From contig NZ_PKMC01000001.1 in assembly GCF_002849225.1 (NCBI RefSeq), positions 997,930 to 1,061,929 on the forward strand: a DNA stretch of 64,000 bases, given 5' to 3'. Position 1 is the stretch's first letter, and every line of letters starts with the position of its first letter. The notes below the pieces were generated by a model. The model searched no databases and had not been told where the DNA came from. It worked only from the letters and a program-made list of their open reading frames with translations. Both the position numbers and the translations under genes were made by a program. The stretch is from Actinomyces sp. UMB0138 (GTDB lineage: Bacteria > Bacillota > Negativicutes > Veillonellales > Veillonellaceae). Positions 15,753 through 23,358 of the stretch are shown here, in pieces.

Positions 15753-16040
15753 ATGAGCACTACACTATTGGCGAGACCGACCTCGGCAGGCGATATCACT
15801 ACCCTTAATATCAAGCTGCTTTTAACGCGGGCAGGATGGACCGGATCAGATTTAGCAAGGGCGTTAAGGATCAATCAGACTCAAATCTCTAACCGAATGA
15901 CCGGGAAGACAGAGTGGAAGATCAGCGACCTTGAGTCGATCGCAACACTATTCAACACAACCCCTTGGGCACTCATGACGCCTGCGCCCGGTGACGAGTG
16001 GCGCCCCCGACAGGACTCGAACCTGCAACCTCGGGATTAG
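15753..16040 (+). CDS. rep: Immunity repressor truncated at the attachment site
   Basis: 95 residues in the integrated form. The HTH_XRE part is clear: TGSDLARALRINQTQISNRM then TGKTEWKISDLESIATLFN. The last 15 or so residues (DEWRPRQDSNLQPRD) are the antisense reading of the tRNA-Arg 3' half, and the TAG stop at 16038-16040 is antisense of the anticodon loop. In the free phage the frame would continue into bases left of this window, so the C-terminus would differ. This matches repressors of BPs-type phages, in which integration removes a C-terminal degradation tag. Translation is in phase with the HTH throughout, so it is not merely an open frame over a tRNA. Confidence 0.88.
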   Translation: MSTTLLARPTSAGDITTLNIKLLLTRAGWTGSDLARALRINQTQISNRMTGKTEWKISDLESIATLFNTTPWALMTPAPGDEWRPRQDSNLQPRD

Positions 16041-16045
16041 AAGGC
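15999..16045. other. Prophage right attachment site (att core in tRNA 3' half)
   Basis: The boundary of phage and host must fall in the tRNA-Arg 3' part, because phage coding sequence enters at the CCA end and host sequence follows the 5' end. The exact common core cannot be set because the left copy is outside the window. It probably lies between the CCA end (15999) and the anticodon loop (about 16043), which is the usual target of tyrosine integrases in tRNA genes. Confidence 0.7.
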
Positions 16046-16074
16046 CCTTGCTCTATCCATTGAGCTACGGAGGC
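15999..16074 (-). tRNA. tRNA-Arg (UCU)
   Basis: A 76-base cloverleaf on the minus strand: acceptor GCCTCCG pairs with CGGGGGC, D arm GCTC/GAGC, T arm GCAGG/CCTGT with loop TTCGAGT, and encoded CCA. The anticodon loop CTTCTAA carries TCT. The anticodon stem is imperfect: AGGGC against TCCCG gives three central G-C pairs but mismatches at 27-43 and 31-39. The 3' half is within the phage att site, so this half came from the phage while the 5' half is host sequence. Confidence 0.93.
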
Positions 16075-16233
16075 AACGCCCCCACTTTAGCGGCTTTGCC
16101 ACAGAAATTACTACTCTGACTACCCCTACCCGGCGGGATAGGGATGTTATTTGGGGCACTACCGCCCTTCCACCCGGTCCCGCAGTTACAACCAGTGAGC
16201 AAAACGTAACCGAAAAGATCTAGTGTTAGATGT

Positions 16234-16893
16234 ATGAGTAGTGAAAAAACTGTCCAGGGCACTCCCCTGGTGTGGATAGATTGCGAGATGACCGGCCTCG
16301 ATTTGGACAAGGACTGCCTAATTGAGGTGGCGGTAATTGTTACCGATGCAAATCTAAAGATGCTCGATGCTGGCTTCGACATCTTGATCAAGCCACCACA
16401 GAGCGCGCTCGACAACATGAATGACTTCGTGCGCAACATGCACACCACTTCCGGTCTTCTGGAAGAGCTGGATGGTGGAGTCGACGTTGCCACTGCGCAA
16501 CAGGCAGTGCTTGACTACATCAAGCGTTTCGTCCCTACCGCAGGTAAGGCACTCCTGGCAGGCAATTCCATTGGCACTGACAAGACTTTCCTAGCCAAGG
16601 AAATGCCCGAAGTAATCGACTACTTGCACTACCGAGTAATTGACGTATCGTCCGTGAAAGAGCTTGCCCGCAGGTGGTACCCACGCAGCTTCTTCCACGC
16701 TCCCGAGAAGCACGGTGGGCACCGAGCACTTGCCGACATCATCGAATCACTTCAGGAACTGCGCTATTACAAAGAGCTACTGTGGCCACACGACGATGGG
16801 CCGACCAGCGAGGAGTGCAAGCAGGTAGCGAAGGAAGCAGTAGAGCACACCAAGCAAGAAACCGAGGCGCTCGGAGACCCCGAGGTTCGCTGA
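16234..16893 (+). CDS. orn: Oligoribonuclease
   Basis: 219 residues. A 3'-5' exonuclease that degrades the shortest RNA fragments (and pGpG) to mononucleotides; cytosolic. DEDDh motifs are visible: VWIDCEMTGLD (Asp16, Glu18) at Exo I, AGNSIGTDKTFLAKEMP at Exo II, and HGGHRALADI with its His and Asp at Exo III. The C-terminal extension of about 30 residues after ELLWPH is charged and typical for actinobacterial copies. It lies beside tRNA-His, as in many actinobacteria. Host gene, first after the prophage. Confidence 0.97.
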   Translation: MSSEKTVQGTPLVWIDCEMTGLDLDKDCLIEVAVIVTDANLKMLDAGFDILIKPPQSALDNMNDFVRNMHTTSGLLEELDGGVDVATAQQAVLDYIKRFVPTAGKALLAGNSIGTDKTFLAKEMPEVIDYLHYRVIDVSSVKELARRWYPRSFFHAPEKHGGHRALADIIESLQELRYYKELLWPHDDGPTSEECKQVAKEAVEHTKQETEALGDPEVR

Positions 16894-16983
16894 TCCCTAT
16901 GGTGAGGTGAAACACGCCCTCAGTTTTTTGCTTCTTGGCACCAACATTGTGTAACATCTAATCCGTTGCCTGTTGGTGACAAT

Positions 16984-17060
16984 GGTGGCTGTAGTTCAGC
17001 TGGTAGAGCACCTGGTTGTGGTCCAGGACGTCGCGGGTTCGAGTCCCGTCAGCCACCCCA
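16984..17060 (+). tRNA. tRNA-His (GUG)
   Basis: Cloverleaf with acceptor GTGGCTG/CAGCCAC, the extra G at -1 (16984) opposite C73 that is the mark of tRNA-His, anticodon loop TTGTGGT with GTG, T loop TTCGAGT and encoded CCA. It is followed by a strong terminator. Confidence 0.96.
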
Positions 17061-17064
17061 GTCT

Positions 17065-17097
17065 GGCGGCTAGCGTAAGCTAGCCGCCTTTTTGTTT
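17065..17097 (+). terminator. Rho-independent terminator after tRNA-His
   Basis: A perfect 10-bp stem (GGCGGCTAGC with GCTAGCCGCC) closes a GTAA loop and is followed by TTTTTGTTT. Confidence 0.95.
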
Positions 17098-17227
17098 AAC
17101 TGCTCAGCAAGGCCCGCCCCCTACTGCCCCTTACAACAATCACGCTGAACTGGACAAACTTGCCTAAGAGAAACGTTTGGAACTAAAGTTCGTGTAGTCG
17201 AACAATCTAACACGGGTATGCTAAATA

Positions 17228-18478
17228 ATGTCTACAGCTACACTTGAAAAATCTGCCCCGGAAGCAACCGGGGCAAAAGCGCGAATGATTGCGCTCCTTG
17301 GCCCTGCATTCGTTGCCGCTGTTGCGTACGTCGACCCCGGCAACGTCGCAGCAAACATCACTGCCGGCGCAAAGTACGGCTACCTCCTGGTATGGGTACT
17401 GGTGCTAGCCAATGCGATGGCGGTTCTAGTTCAGTATCAGAGCGCAAAGCTCGGCCTAGTAACAGGAAAGTCCCTCCCCCAGCTACTCGGGGACCGCATG
17501 GCCAAACGGTCGCGCATTGCCTTCTGGCTACAAGCCGAGATCGTAGCTGCCGCTACCGACCTTGCTGAAGTTATTGGCGGGGCTATCGCCCTGAACTTGC
17601 TCTTCAATGTTTCGCTCCTGACAGGCGCAATCATCACCGGCTTCGTATCGATTCTGTTGCTGCTGGTACAAGGAGAAGATCGCCAACACATTTTTGAACG
17701 TGTGGTGCTCGGATTGCTCCTAGTTATCACCTTCGGATTCATGGCTGGCCTCGTGCTAGATCCGCCCTCTGCAAGCGGTACCCTAGGCGGCCTAGTTCCG
17801 CGCCTAAAGGGCACCGAGACAGTTCTGCTTGCCGCCTCCATGCTGGGCGCAACAGTAATGCCTCACGCCATCTACCTTCACTCCTCGCTGGTAAACCACC
17901 GTTTTGCAGATCGCTCACACAGCTTGAAGCGACTGCTGCGGGCCAGCAAGTTTGACGTTACTTGGGCACTAATTCTTGCCGGATTAGTAAATATTGGTCT
18001 TCTGCTACTTGCGGCCTCTTCCCTATTTGGCGTAAAAGGCACTGACACTATCGAGGGCGCACACGGAGCCATCGTTTCCCACCTTGGCAGTGGAATGGGA
18101 ATCATCTTTGGCATTGGTCTTCTAGCCTCGGGGCTAGCGTCAACTTCCGTGGGTGCATACGCAGGGTCGGAAATTATGTTGGGACTGCTGCACGTCAAGG
18201 TCCCCTTGGTAGTGCGCAGACTAGTAACCCTAATTCCCGCACTAATTATCGTGGGGGCCGGCATGGACCCAACCCTCGCTCTCGTATGGAGCCAAGCGCT
18301 ACTGAGCGTGGGCATTCCCTTCGCCATCATCCCTCTAATGCGTTACACCGCGAAGAAAGAGATCATGGGCGAATACGTTGATTCCACCGCAATCAAGGTA
18401 ATCGGATTCATCATCACCGCGCTGATTGTCTGCCTGAACCTTGCTCTGCTCTACCTAACAGCAGCAGGTATCGAATAG
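17228..18478 (+). CDS. mntH: NRAMP-family divalent metal transporter
   Basis: 416 residues, about 11 membrane helices. The proton-coupled Mn2+/Fe2+ uptake family is shown by the TM1 motif AYVDPGNVAANI (Asp36-Asn39) and the TM6 motif MPHAIYLHSSL near 212. A -10-like TATGCT lies just before the ATG (17217-17222), so the mRNA may be nearly leaderless. No iron or manganese regulator box is clear. It is monocistronic: a perfect terminator follows. Confidence 0.95.
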   Translation: MSTATLEKSAPEATGAKARMIALLGPAFVAAVAYVDPGNVAANITAGAKYGYLLVWVLVLANAMAVLVQYQSAKLGLVTGKSLPQLLGDRMAKRSRIAFWLQAEIVAAATDLAEVIGGAIALNLLFNVSLLTGAIITGFVSILLLLVQGEDRQHIFERVVLGLLLVITFGFMAGLVLDPPSASGTLGGLVPRLKGTETVLLAASMLGATVMPHAIYLHSSLVNHRFADRSHSLKRLLRASKFDVTWALILAGLVNIGLLLLAASSLFGVKGTDTIEGAHGAIVSHLGSGMGIIFGIGLLASGLASTSVGAYAGSEIMLGLLHVKVPLVVRRLVTLIPALIIVGAGMDPTLALVWSQALLSVGIPFAIIPLMRYTAKKEIMGEYVDSTAIKVIGFIITALIVCLNLALLYLTAAGIE

Positions 18479-18492
18479 GCCCTACACACAAA

Positions 18493-18530
18493 GGTGCTCC
18501 GCCACAGTTACTGTGGCGGAGCACCTTTTT
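18493..18530 (+). terminator. Rho-independent terminator after mntH
   Basis: A perfect 15-bp stem around TTA (18493-18507 with 18511-18525), followed by TTTTT. It lies between convergent genes and may also stop leftward transcription, though the run of A on its left side is weaker. Confidence 0.94.
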
Positions 18531-18560
18531 ACGTAAAATACGGGCGAGGCCCCGAGATCT

Positions 18561-19475
18561 TTACCAGAAAGCACGCATTGCAATACCGTCGGCAAAGGTG
18601 TCGAGCGCGCCCTCCGTGTCCTTCAAATAAAGGAGCGCATCCACTAGCGAAACTTCCATCACGTAGTAGCCGCCCTTGCCGTCCTCGACTAGGTCGATGC
18701 GGTTAAACAAGAACTGCTCGTCGCGTCCTAGGCGAGCCCTCACATGCGCGTGCAGCGCGGTACGGATCTCTTCGCCCCAATGCCACTCTCGTTCGGTACC
18801 GGTCTGGGACACAATCACCTCGTCATAGATCTCGTCGTCGCGAGTCTCGGCAGGATGCAGCATCGCCCTCTTCTTCACGGCGTGAGAAATGATCCCGTTG
18901 ATGTAAACCAGAGACATTTCGCCATGCTCGTCTACCTCATCAATGTAGCGCTGCACCATCACGGTCTCGCCACTGGACAGAAGATCCATAGCCTGTGCAA
19001 GCGCCTTCTGCCTGTGCGAAACAGTATTGGCAGTGTAACGGCCCATGTCCCGACCGCCTGAGGAAACCGCCGGTTTGATCACGAAATCGCCGCTGGCAGG
19101 GAAACGAGAATGCACCTGGTGCTTAGTAAGCCCCATGCTGGGTTCAAGCCACGTAGTAGGAATTATGCGAAGCCCCAGCTTTTCCAGCTGCTGCAAGTAG
19201 TGCTTGTCCGAATTCCATTCCTGAATATCGGGGTGATTTAGCAACCTGGGTACGGAATGCGCCCACTGTAGATATTCCTTCCGCCTGCGCGGATAATCGC
19301 GTACCGAACGAGTAACCTGCGCAGCAGAATCCGACCAGTCCACCGACTTGTCGTCCCAGCACACTACATAAGGGTCCAAGCCGCGATCCGAGAGAGCATC
19401 AAGGAGCCCCTCGTCATCGCTTTGCAAGTTTGGAAATTCGGTACATGTCACCAAATTTAGCCGCGGTTTGCTCAT
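18561..19475 (-). CDS. ATP-grasp enzyme, DcsG/RimK-like
   Basis: 304 residues. The N-terminus (LNLVTCTEFPNLQSDDEGLL, then DPYVVCWDD) and the C-terminal ATP-grasp domain (DFVIKPAVSSGGRDMGRYT, VMVQRYIDEVDEHGEMSLVY, RIDLVEDGKGGYYVMEVSL) resemble the group containing O-ureido-D-serine cyclo-ligase DcsG and RimK/glutathione synthetase-like ligases. It makes an ATP-activated acyl phosphate and joins an amine, but the substrate is unknown. It ends the leftward block and starts 14 bases after ddl, itself an ATP-grasp ligase, which suggests a role in the cell envelope or in peptide-like compounds. Confidence 0.83.
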   Translation of the reverse strand: MSKPRLNLVTCTEFPNLQSDDEGLLDALSDRGLDPYVVCWDDKSVDWSDSAAQVTRSVRDYPRRRKEYLQWAHSVPRLLNHPDIQEWNSDKHYLQQLEKLGLRIIPTTWLEPSMGLTKHQVHSRFPASGDFVIKPAVSSGGRDMGRYTANTVSHRQKALAQAMDLLSSGETVMVQRYIDEVDEHGEMSLVYINGIISHAVKKRAMLHPAETRDDEIYDEVIVSQTGTEREWHWGEEIRTALHAHVRARLGRDEQFLFNRIDLVEDGKGGYYVMEVSLVDALLYLKDTEGALDTFADGIAMRAFW

Positions 19476-19489
19476 TATTTCTATACCCC

Positions 19490-20602
19490 TTAACGCAGGC
19501 CCTGAGGGCGCTGTAAAGCTAGTTCGATTAGTTTGGTAATAAGGTCAGAGTAACTCATACCTGCCTCTTGCCATAGCAGCGGATACATAGAAAACGGCGT
19601 GAAACCGGGCATAGTGTTGATCTCGTTTACAGTGATCTGCCCTGTCTCAAGATCAGCGAAACAATCCACTCGGGCTAGTCCCTCGCACCCCATGGCATCA
19701 AAGGCCGCCACCGCAATGTCCTGAGCCTTCTTCATGAGCTCATCCGGCAGCGGCGCCGGGATGACCAGAGAAACAGCATCGTGATCGACGTACTTGGTCT
19801 TGTAGTCATAGAACTTCTGCTCGTTCTTGACCTCAATTTGCCCCAAAACCGATGCTTTCGGCTGTTCTCCGGCAGGAGCGCCCAACACCGCGCATTCCAC
19901 TTCGATCCCCTTAGTCAACGCTTCGACGATGACACGCGGATCGTGCCTGCGTGCCTCCTCGATCGCTGCGGGAAGATCTTCTACGGCCGTAACCTTTGTG
20001 ATCCCTAGCGATGAGCCAGCGCGAGCCGGCTTTACGTATACCGGCAGCCCTAAGGCCCCCAGCCGATAGAGGACTCCATCCTGATCACTGCGCCACTGAT
20101 AGTCAGTTACCAGCTGCCAGCGGCCGGCCGGAATTCCCTGCTCGGTAAGGATAGTTTTGGTAGTCGGCTTGTCCATGCAAGCAGCAGAGGCGAGCACTCC
20201 ACAGCCTACGTACGGCAGCCCCGCCATCTCGAGCATGCCCTGAATGGTGCCGTCTTCGCCATACGGTCCGTGCAGAAGAGGAAAAACCACATCGACATTT
20301 CCCAGATCTGCAGCTTCTACGATCTCGCCCTCTTCCAAAATGATTTCGAGGGCGCGCCCCTCGCCTGGAACGATGTCCATCCGCGACTTGTCTCCGGCGA
20401 TAGTTGCCCCGCTGTCGCCCTCAAGCCGGTACAACGTCGGGTCGTCGGGCACATTTACCCACTTTCCCTCCGGAGTAATTCCGACCGTAAGGACGTCAAA
20501 CTTAGAACGGTCGATGTTCTCGAGGACACCCGCTGCGGTAGAGCATGAGATTGAGTGCTCACCAGAGCGACCGCCAAATACAATCAGCACACGCGGTTTC
20601 AT
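19490..20602 (-). CDS. ddl: D-alanine--D-alanine ligase
   Basis: 370 residues from MKPRVLIVFGG; the frame extends to 20674, but the first 24 residues do not look like the family and overlap gpsA. It makes D-Ala-D-Ala for peptidoglycan from two D-Ala and ATP. Visible: GGRSGEHSISC near the N-terminus, HGPYGEDGTIQGMLEM, the ATP-grasp part PVYVKPARAGSSLGITKV, and the C-terminal EINTMPGFTPFSMYP. Ends of the surrounding genes are close, so it is probably cotranscribed with gpsA and the upstream genes. Confidence 0.95.
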   Translation of the reverse strand: MKPRVLIVFGGRSGEHSISCSTAAGVLENIDRSKFDVLTVGITPEGKWVNVPDDPTLYRLEGDSGATIAGDKSRMDIVPGEGRALEIILEEGEIVEAADLGNVDVVFPLLHGPYGEDGTIQGMLEMAGLPYVGCGVLASAACMDKPTTKTILTEQGIPAGRWQLVTDYQWRSDQDGVLYRLGALGLPVYVKPARAGSSLGITKVTAVEDLPAAIEEARRHDPRVIVEALTKGIEVECAVLGAPAGEQPKASVLGQIEVKNEQKFYDYKTKYVDHDAVSLVIPAPLPDELMKKAQDIAVAAFDAMGCEGLARVDCFADLETGQITVNEINTMPGFTPFSMYPLLWQEAGMSYSDLITKLIELALQRPQGLR

Positions 20603-20666
20603 TTGGGAAGAGTTCACCGTTTTACGGTACCGCAGTTTTCCCCTTCTTCCCGTACAACTTGCCTTG

Positions 20667-21650
20667 CTAAACAAGTTTGATGTCTACACCGTCCATCTTG
20701 CGTGATCTACCCATCAGATATTCACCCATATCAGCTATGGAACCGCCTTCAAATACTACTTTCGCTACTGCTTCAGTGATAGGCATCTCTATTCCGCGAG
20801 CCCGCGCAATAGTGATCACCGCCTTTGCAGAACGGGCCCCTTCAACCACACCCGCCGAGACTTTGAAGGCTTGCTCCCGGGCCATTCCGGATCCCATGTT
20901 GAACCCAAAAGTAAAATTTCTAGACTTTGCTGACGAACAGGTAGCTACTAGATCTCCGACACCAGCCAGCCCGAGGAACGTTGCCTCATCTGCCCCCAGT
21001 GCTTTTCCAAAGCGAGCCATCTCTGCAAGCCCACGGGTGATCAGCATGGAGCGAGTATTTGTCTGATACCCCATTCCAGCAGCAGCCCCTACCGCCACCG
21101 CAATGACATTTTTGACTACTCCGCCGACTTCGGCGCCAATCACATCCGTCGAAAGATAAGGCCGAAACAGCGGCGTAGAAAAGAGCGGGCATACCTGCTG
21201 CGCCCGCGCCAAATCCGAACATGCTGCTACCGCGCCAGCCGGCTGCCCTTCTGCGATCTCGGCAGAAAGATTTGGTCCAGAGACCACCACGACCTGACTG
21301 CGATCAATCCGCAAAGCATCGGCTAACACGTCTGCCATAAAGAGGTTCGTTTCTGCTTCTAGCCCCTTAGACAAGGACACCACAGTAACGTCTTTTGGCA
21401 GTGCCAGTCTGCTAGCTACCTGACGTACCGCAGCCGATGGCAAAGCCATCACTAGGACGGATTGGCCTGTGAGCACCCGGTGCAAATCAGTGGAGGCAAA
21501 ACAGCTTGAATCGAGTCCCTGAAAAGATCGGGAATTACGCGCCCAAACGCTGACTTTCGTACCCGCTTGCACCATCAGCGATGCAAATACTTTGCCCCAA
21601 GCGCCGGCCCCAATAATCGCAGCTTCTTTGCTTGTTCCCACGCCCGCCAC
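20667..21650 (-). CDS. gpsA: NAD(P)+-dependent glycerol-3-phosphate dehydrogenase
   Basis: 327 residues. It makes sn-glycerol 3-phosphate from dihydroxyacetone phosphate for phospholipid synthesis. The N-terminal Rossmann motif is AAIIGAGAWGK (about 10-20), the catalytic Lys lies in GGVVKNVIAVAVG, and the C-terminal domain includes GLAGVGDLVATCSSAKSRN. It lies next to plsC, which uses its product pathway. Confidence 0.95.
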   Translation of the reverse strand: MAGVGTSKEAAIIGAGAWGKVFASLMVQAGTKVSVWARNSRSFQGLDSSCFASTDLHRVLTGQSVLVMALPSAAVRQVASRLALPKDVTVVSLSKGLEAETNLFMADVLADALRIDRSQVVVVSGPNLSAEIAEGQPAGAVAACSDLARAQQVCPLFSTPLFRPYLSTDVIGAEVGGVVKNVIAVAVGAAAGMGYQTNTRSMLITRGLAEMARFGKALGADEATFLGLAGVGDLVATCSSAKSRNFTFGFNMGSGMAREQAFKVSAGVVEGARSAKAVITIARARGIEMPITEAVAKVVFEGGSIADMGEYLMGRSRKMDGVDIKLV

Positions 21651-21682
21651 GTTATCACCTGCCCGTTATTGCCTCAGCCACG

Positions 21683-22444
21683 CTAGTCAAAAGGCTTACG
21701 CAACCGCTGCCAAATAGACCGCTTCTTGTACGGACGCTTGGAACGAGATTTCTTAGTTGGTTCGAACGGCTGGGCCGGAGGTACTTCCCCGCGAATCTGA
21801 GCAACCCCCTGCGTTAGGGCTTTCATGATTCGTGCAGTCGCCTCTTTGACAGCCTCGTGATCTTCGACGCCTCGCTCGTACAGATCCTCTAGGTATACCG
21901 GTTCCATCGCCCTCATCGTGATCTTCGTCGGGGGATACAGCTTCCACTTCGACGACCGCTGCGGGAGCACTTCTAGGGCGCCCCACTGTGCGATAGGGAT
22001 AACGGGAACATGCGTGCGCAGGGCGAGCCTTGCTGCCCCGGTTTTTCCCCTCATAGGCCAGAAATTCGGATCCTCGGTAAGTGTCCCCTCAGGGAAAATA
22101 CCGACACATTCGCCAGCCAGCAAAGCCTTCTCAGCCCCTGCCAGGGCATCACCGGCCCTGTCGGAACCTCGGTATACGGGCACCTGCTTGCACTTCCGCA
22201 TGATGGCTCCCAACACCGGAATGTCGAATAACTCAGCCTTTGCAAGCATCCTAGGCGGGATTCCGGCCTCACCTAGAAAATACATGAAAGTCAGCGCATC
22301 GAAATTAGTGGCATGGTTAGACACGGCAATGAAGCCACCTTCCGGCAGATGCTCTTGGCCAGCCCAATCCTTCTTAGTAATAGCCGCCACCGCAGTCTTG
22401 GCAACATTGAAACAGAATTTGTAGAAAGATCCGAACTCTCGCAT
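21683..22444 (-). CDS. plsC: 1-acyl-sn-glycerol-3-phosphate acyltransferase
   Basis: 253 residues. It acylates lysophosphatidic acid to phosphatidic acid at the membrane. The HX4D motif NHATNFD (His44, Asp49) and the acceptor-site motif FPEGTLTEDP (about 117-126) are clear, together with a hydrophobic FCFNVAKTAVAAI near the N-terminus. The C-terminus is a basic tail (TKKSRSKRPYKKR). Confidence 0.94.
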   Translation of the reverse strand: MREFGSFYKFCFNVAKTAVAAITKKDWAGQEHLPEGGFIAVSNHATNFDALTFMYFLGEAGIPPRMLAKAELFDIPVLGAIMRKCKQVPVYRGSDRAGDALAGAEKALLAGECVGIFPEGTLTEDPNFWPMRGKTGAARLALRTHVPVIPIAQWGALEVLPQRSSKWKLYPPTKITMRAMEPVYLEDLYERGVEDHEAVKEATARIMKALTQGVAQIRGEVPPAQPFEPTKKSRSKRPYKKRSIWQRLRKPFD

Positions 22445-22449
22445 GGGCC

Positions 22450-23358
22450 CTATTCTACAGGCGCTAGCACTTTCAATCTTTGCGACGCAGTGGCCACCTC
22501 AACGCTCCCTTGCCAAAGCGCATCGCCGTCGGCATACGCAACAATGGGGACCAACGGGGTAATTTTCGCCCACGCCAGCCGGGTCACCTCGTAGAATTCG
22601 TTTTCCTGTATCTTACCGGCGTTCGCCATGGAAACAGCCTGGAGGATCTTCCTTACGGACGGCGGCTTGCGGAACGTGACCAGTTCAAACATTCCATCGC
22701 CGAGGCTCCCCGAAGCAATCTTGATGCCACCGCCAATGACAGAAGTATTAGCGCAGGTAGCTAAATACGCGTGATGGCGATACCTCCGCCGCTGCCCAGT
22801 TTCATCGCGAAACTCAATTAGATACGGGAAGGGCTTGTATCGGAGCGCGGCTTGAAGAAGAGCCGACCGATACCCCAGTGCACCCGGAATTCTAGAAGCG
22901 TTAGCCGCGGCGTTAATCGCCGCATCTATACCTGTAGAAACCGCCCCTAAACAGTACTTAACTTGGCCACTTTGTCCTGTGACCCGCAGCATATCTACCT
23001 GCCGGGAACAGTATCCTTCAAACCCGGCAAACACTTCCCCCACATCCAAAGGCAGCCCCACCGAGCGGACAAAGTCGTTGCCGCTGCCCGCAGGAATAGG
23101 CAGCAATATCTTCTGCCATGCCGCAACCGTCGGGGCACAGGCAGCCACAAACCCGTCTCCGCCAATAGCTACAACCACGTCTATGTCCAGCGCGCAGGCA
23201 TGCTCCACTACCTGGCTGACTTCCTTAGCCCACGAGACTTGCTGAGCCAGTAAGACGTTACCGCGCCTCGACAGTTCTTTGACTACCTGCCGGAGGCATC
23301 TAGCAGAGTGGCCCCTACCCGAACGGGTAGAGGCCAAAACAGCAAAAGACAGACTCAC
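22450..23358 (-). CDS. Diacylglycerol/lipid kinase family protein
   Basis: 302 residues. The DAGK catalytic core shows VVAIGGDGF (62-70) and PIPAGSGNDFVR (88-98), followed by the beta-sandwich C-terminal domain with GGGIKIASGSLGDGMFELV. It would phosphorylate diacylglycerol or a related lipid with ATP. It lies between murA (overlap 4 bases) and plsC, which fits phosphatidic acid recycling. Confidence 0.92.
   Translation of the reverse strand: MSLSFAVLASTRSGRGHSARCLRQVVKELSRRGNVLLAQQVSWAKEVSQVVEHACALDIDVVVAIGGDGFVAACAPTVAAWQKILLPIPAGSGNDFVRSVGLPLDVGEVFAGFEGYCSRQVDMLRVTGQSGQVKYCLGAVSTGIDAAINAAANASRIPGALGYRSALLQAALRYKPFPYLIEFRDETGQRRRYRHHAYLATCANTSVIGGGIKIASGSLGDGMFELVTFRKPPSVRKILQAVSMANAGKIQENEFYEVTRLAWAKITPLVPIVAYADGDALWQGSVEVATASQRLKVLAPVE

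Larger units (their letters stand above)
1..16040. mobile_element. Compact temperate siphovirus prophage in tRNA-Arg
   Basis: All genes between the integrase at the left edge and the tRNA-Arg are phage genes, and together they make a full set: integrase, repressor, Cro, early genes, packaging, head, tail and lysis. Except for the integrase and repressor, every gene is leftward and most overlap or abut. The right boundary lies inside the tRNA. The left boundary must lie just outside the window, because the integrase starts at base 21 and no copy of the tRNA 3' end is seen before it. The element would be about 16 kb, very small for a tailed phage. No polymerase, primase or helicase gene is present. 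I see no broken gene, so it could be functional, but this is inference. Confidence 0.93.

Noticed and set aside
15999-16040. Repressor C-terminus could be an annotation artefact, as spurious ORFs often read through tRNA genes on the antisense strand.
   Set aside because: The tRNA-coded part is in the same frame as a clear HTH protein with a start and no earlier stop, and the gene order fits the known switch layout.
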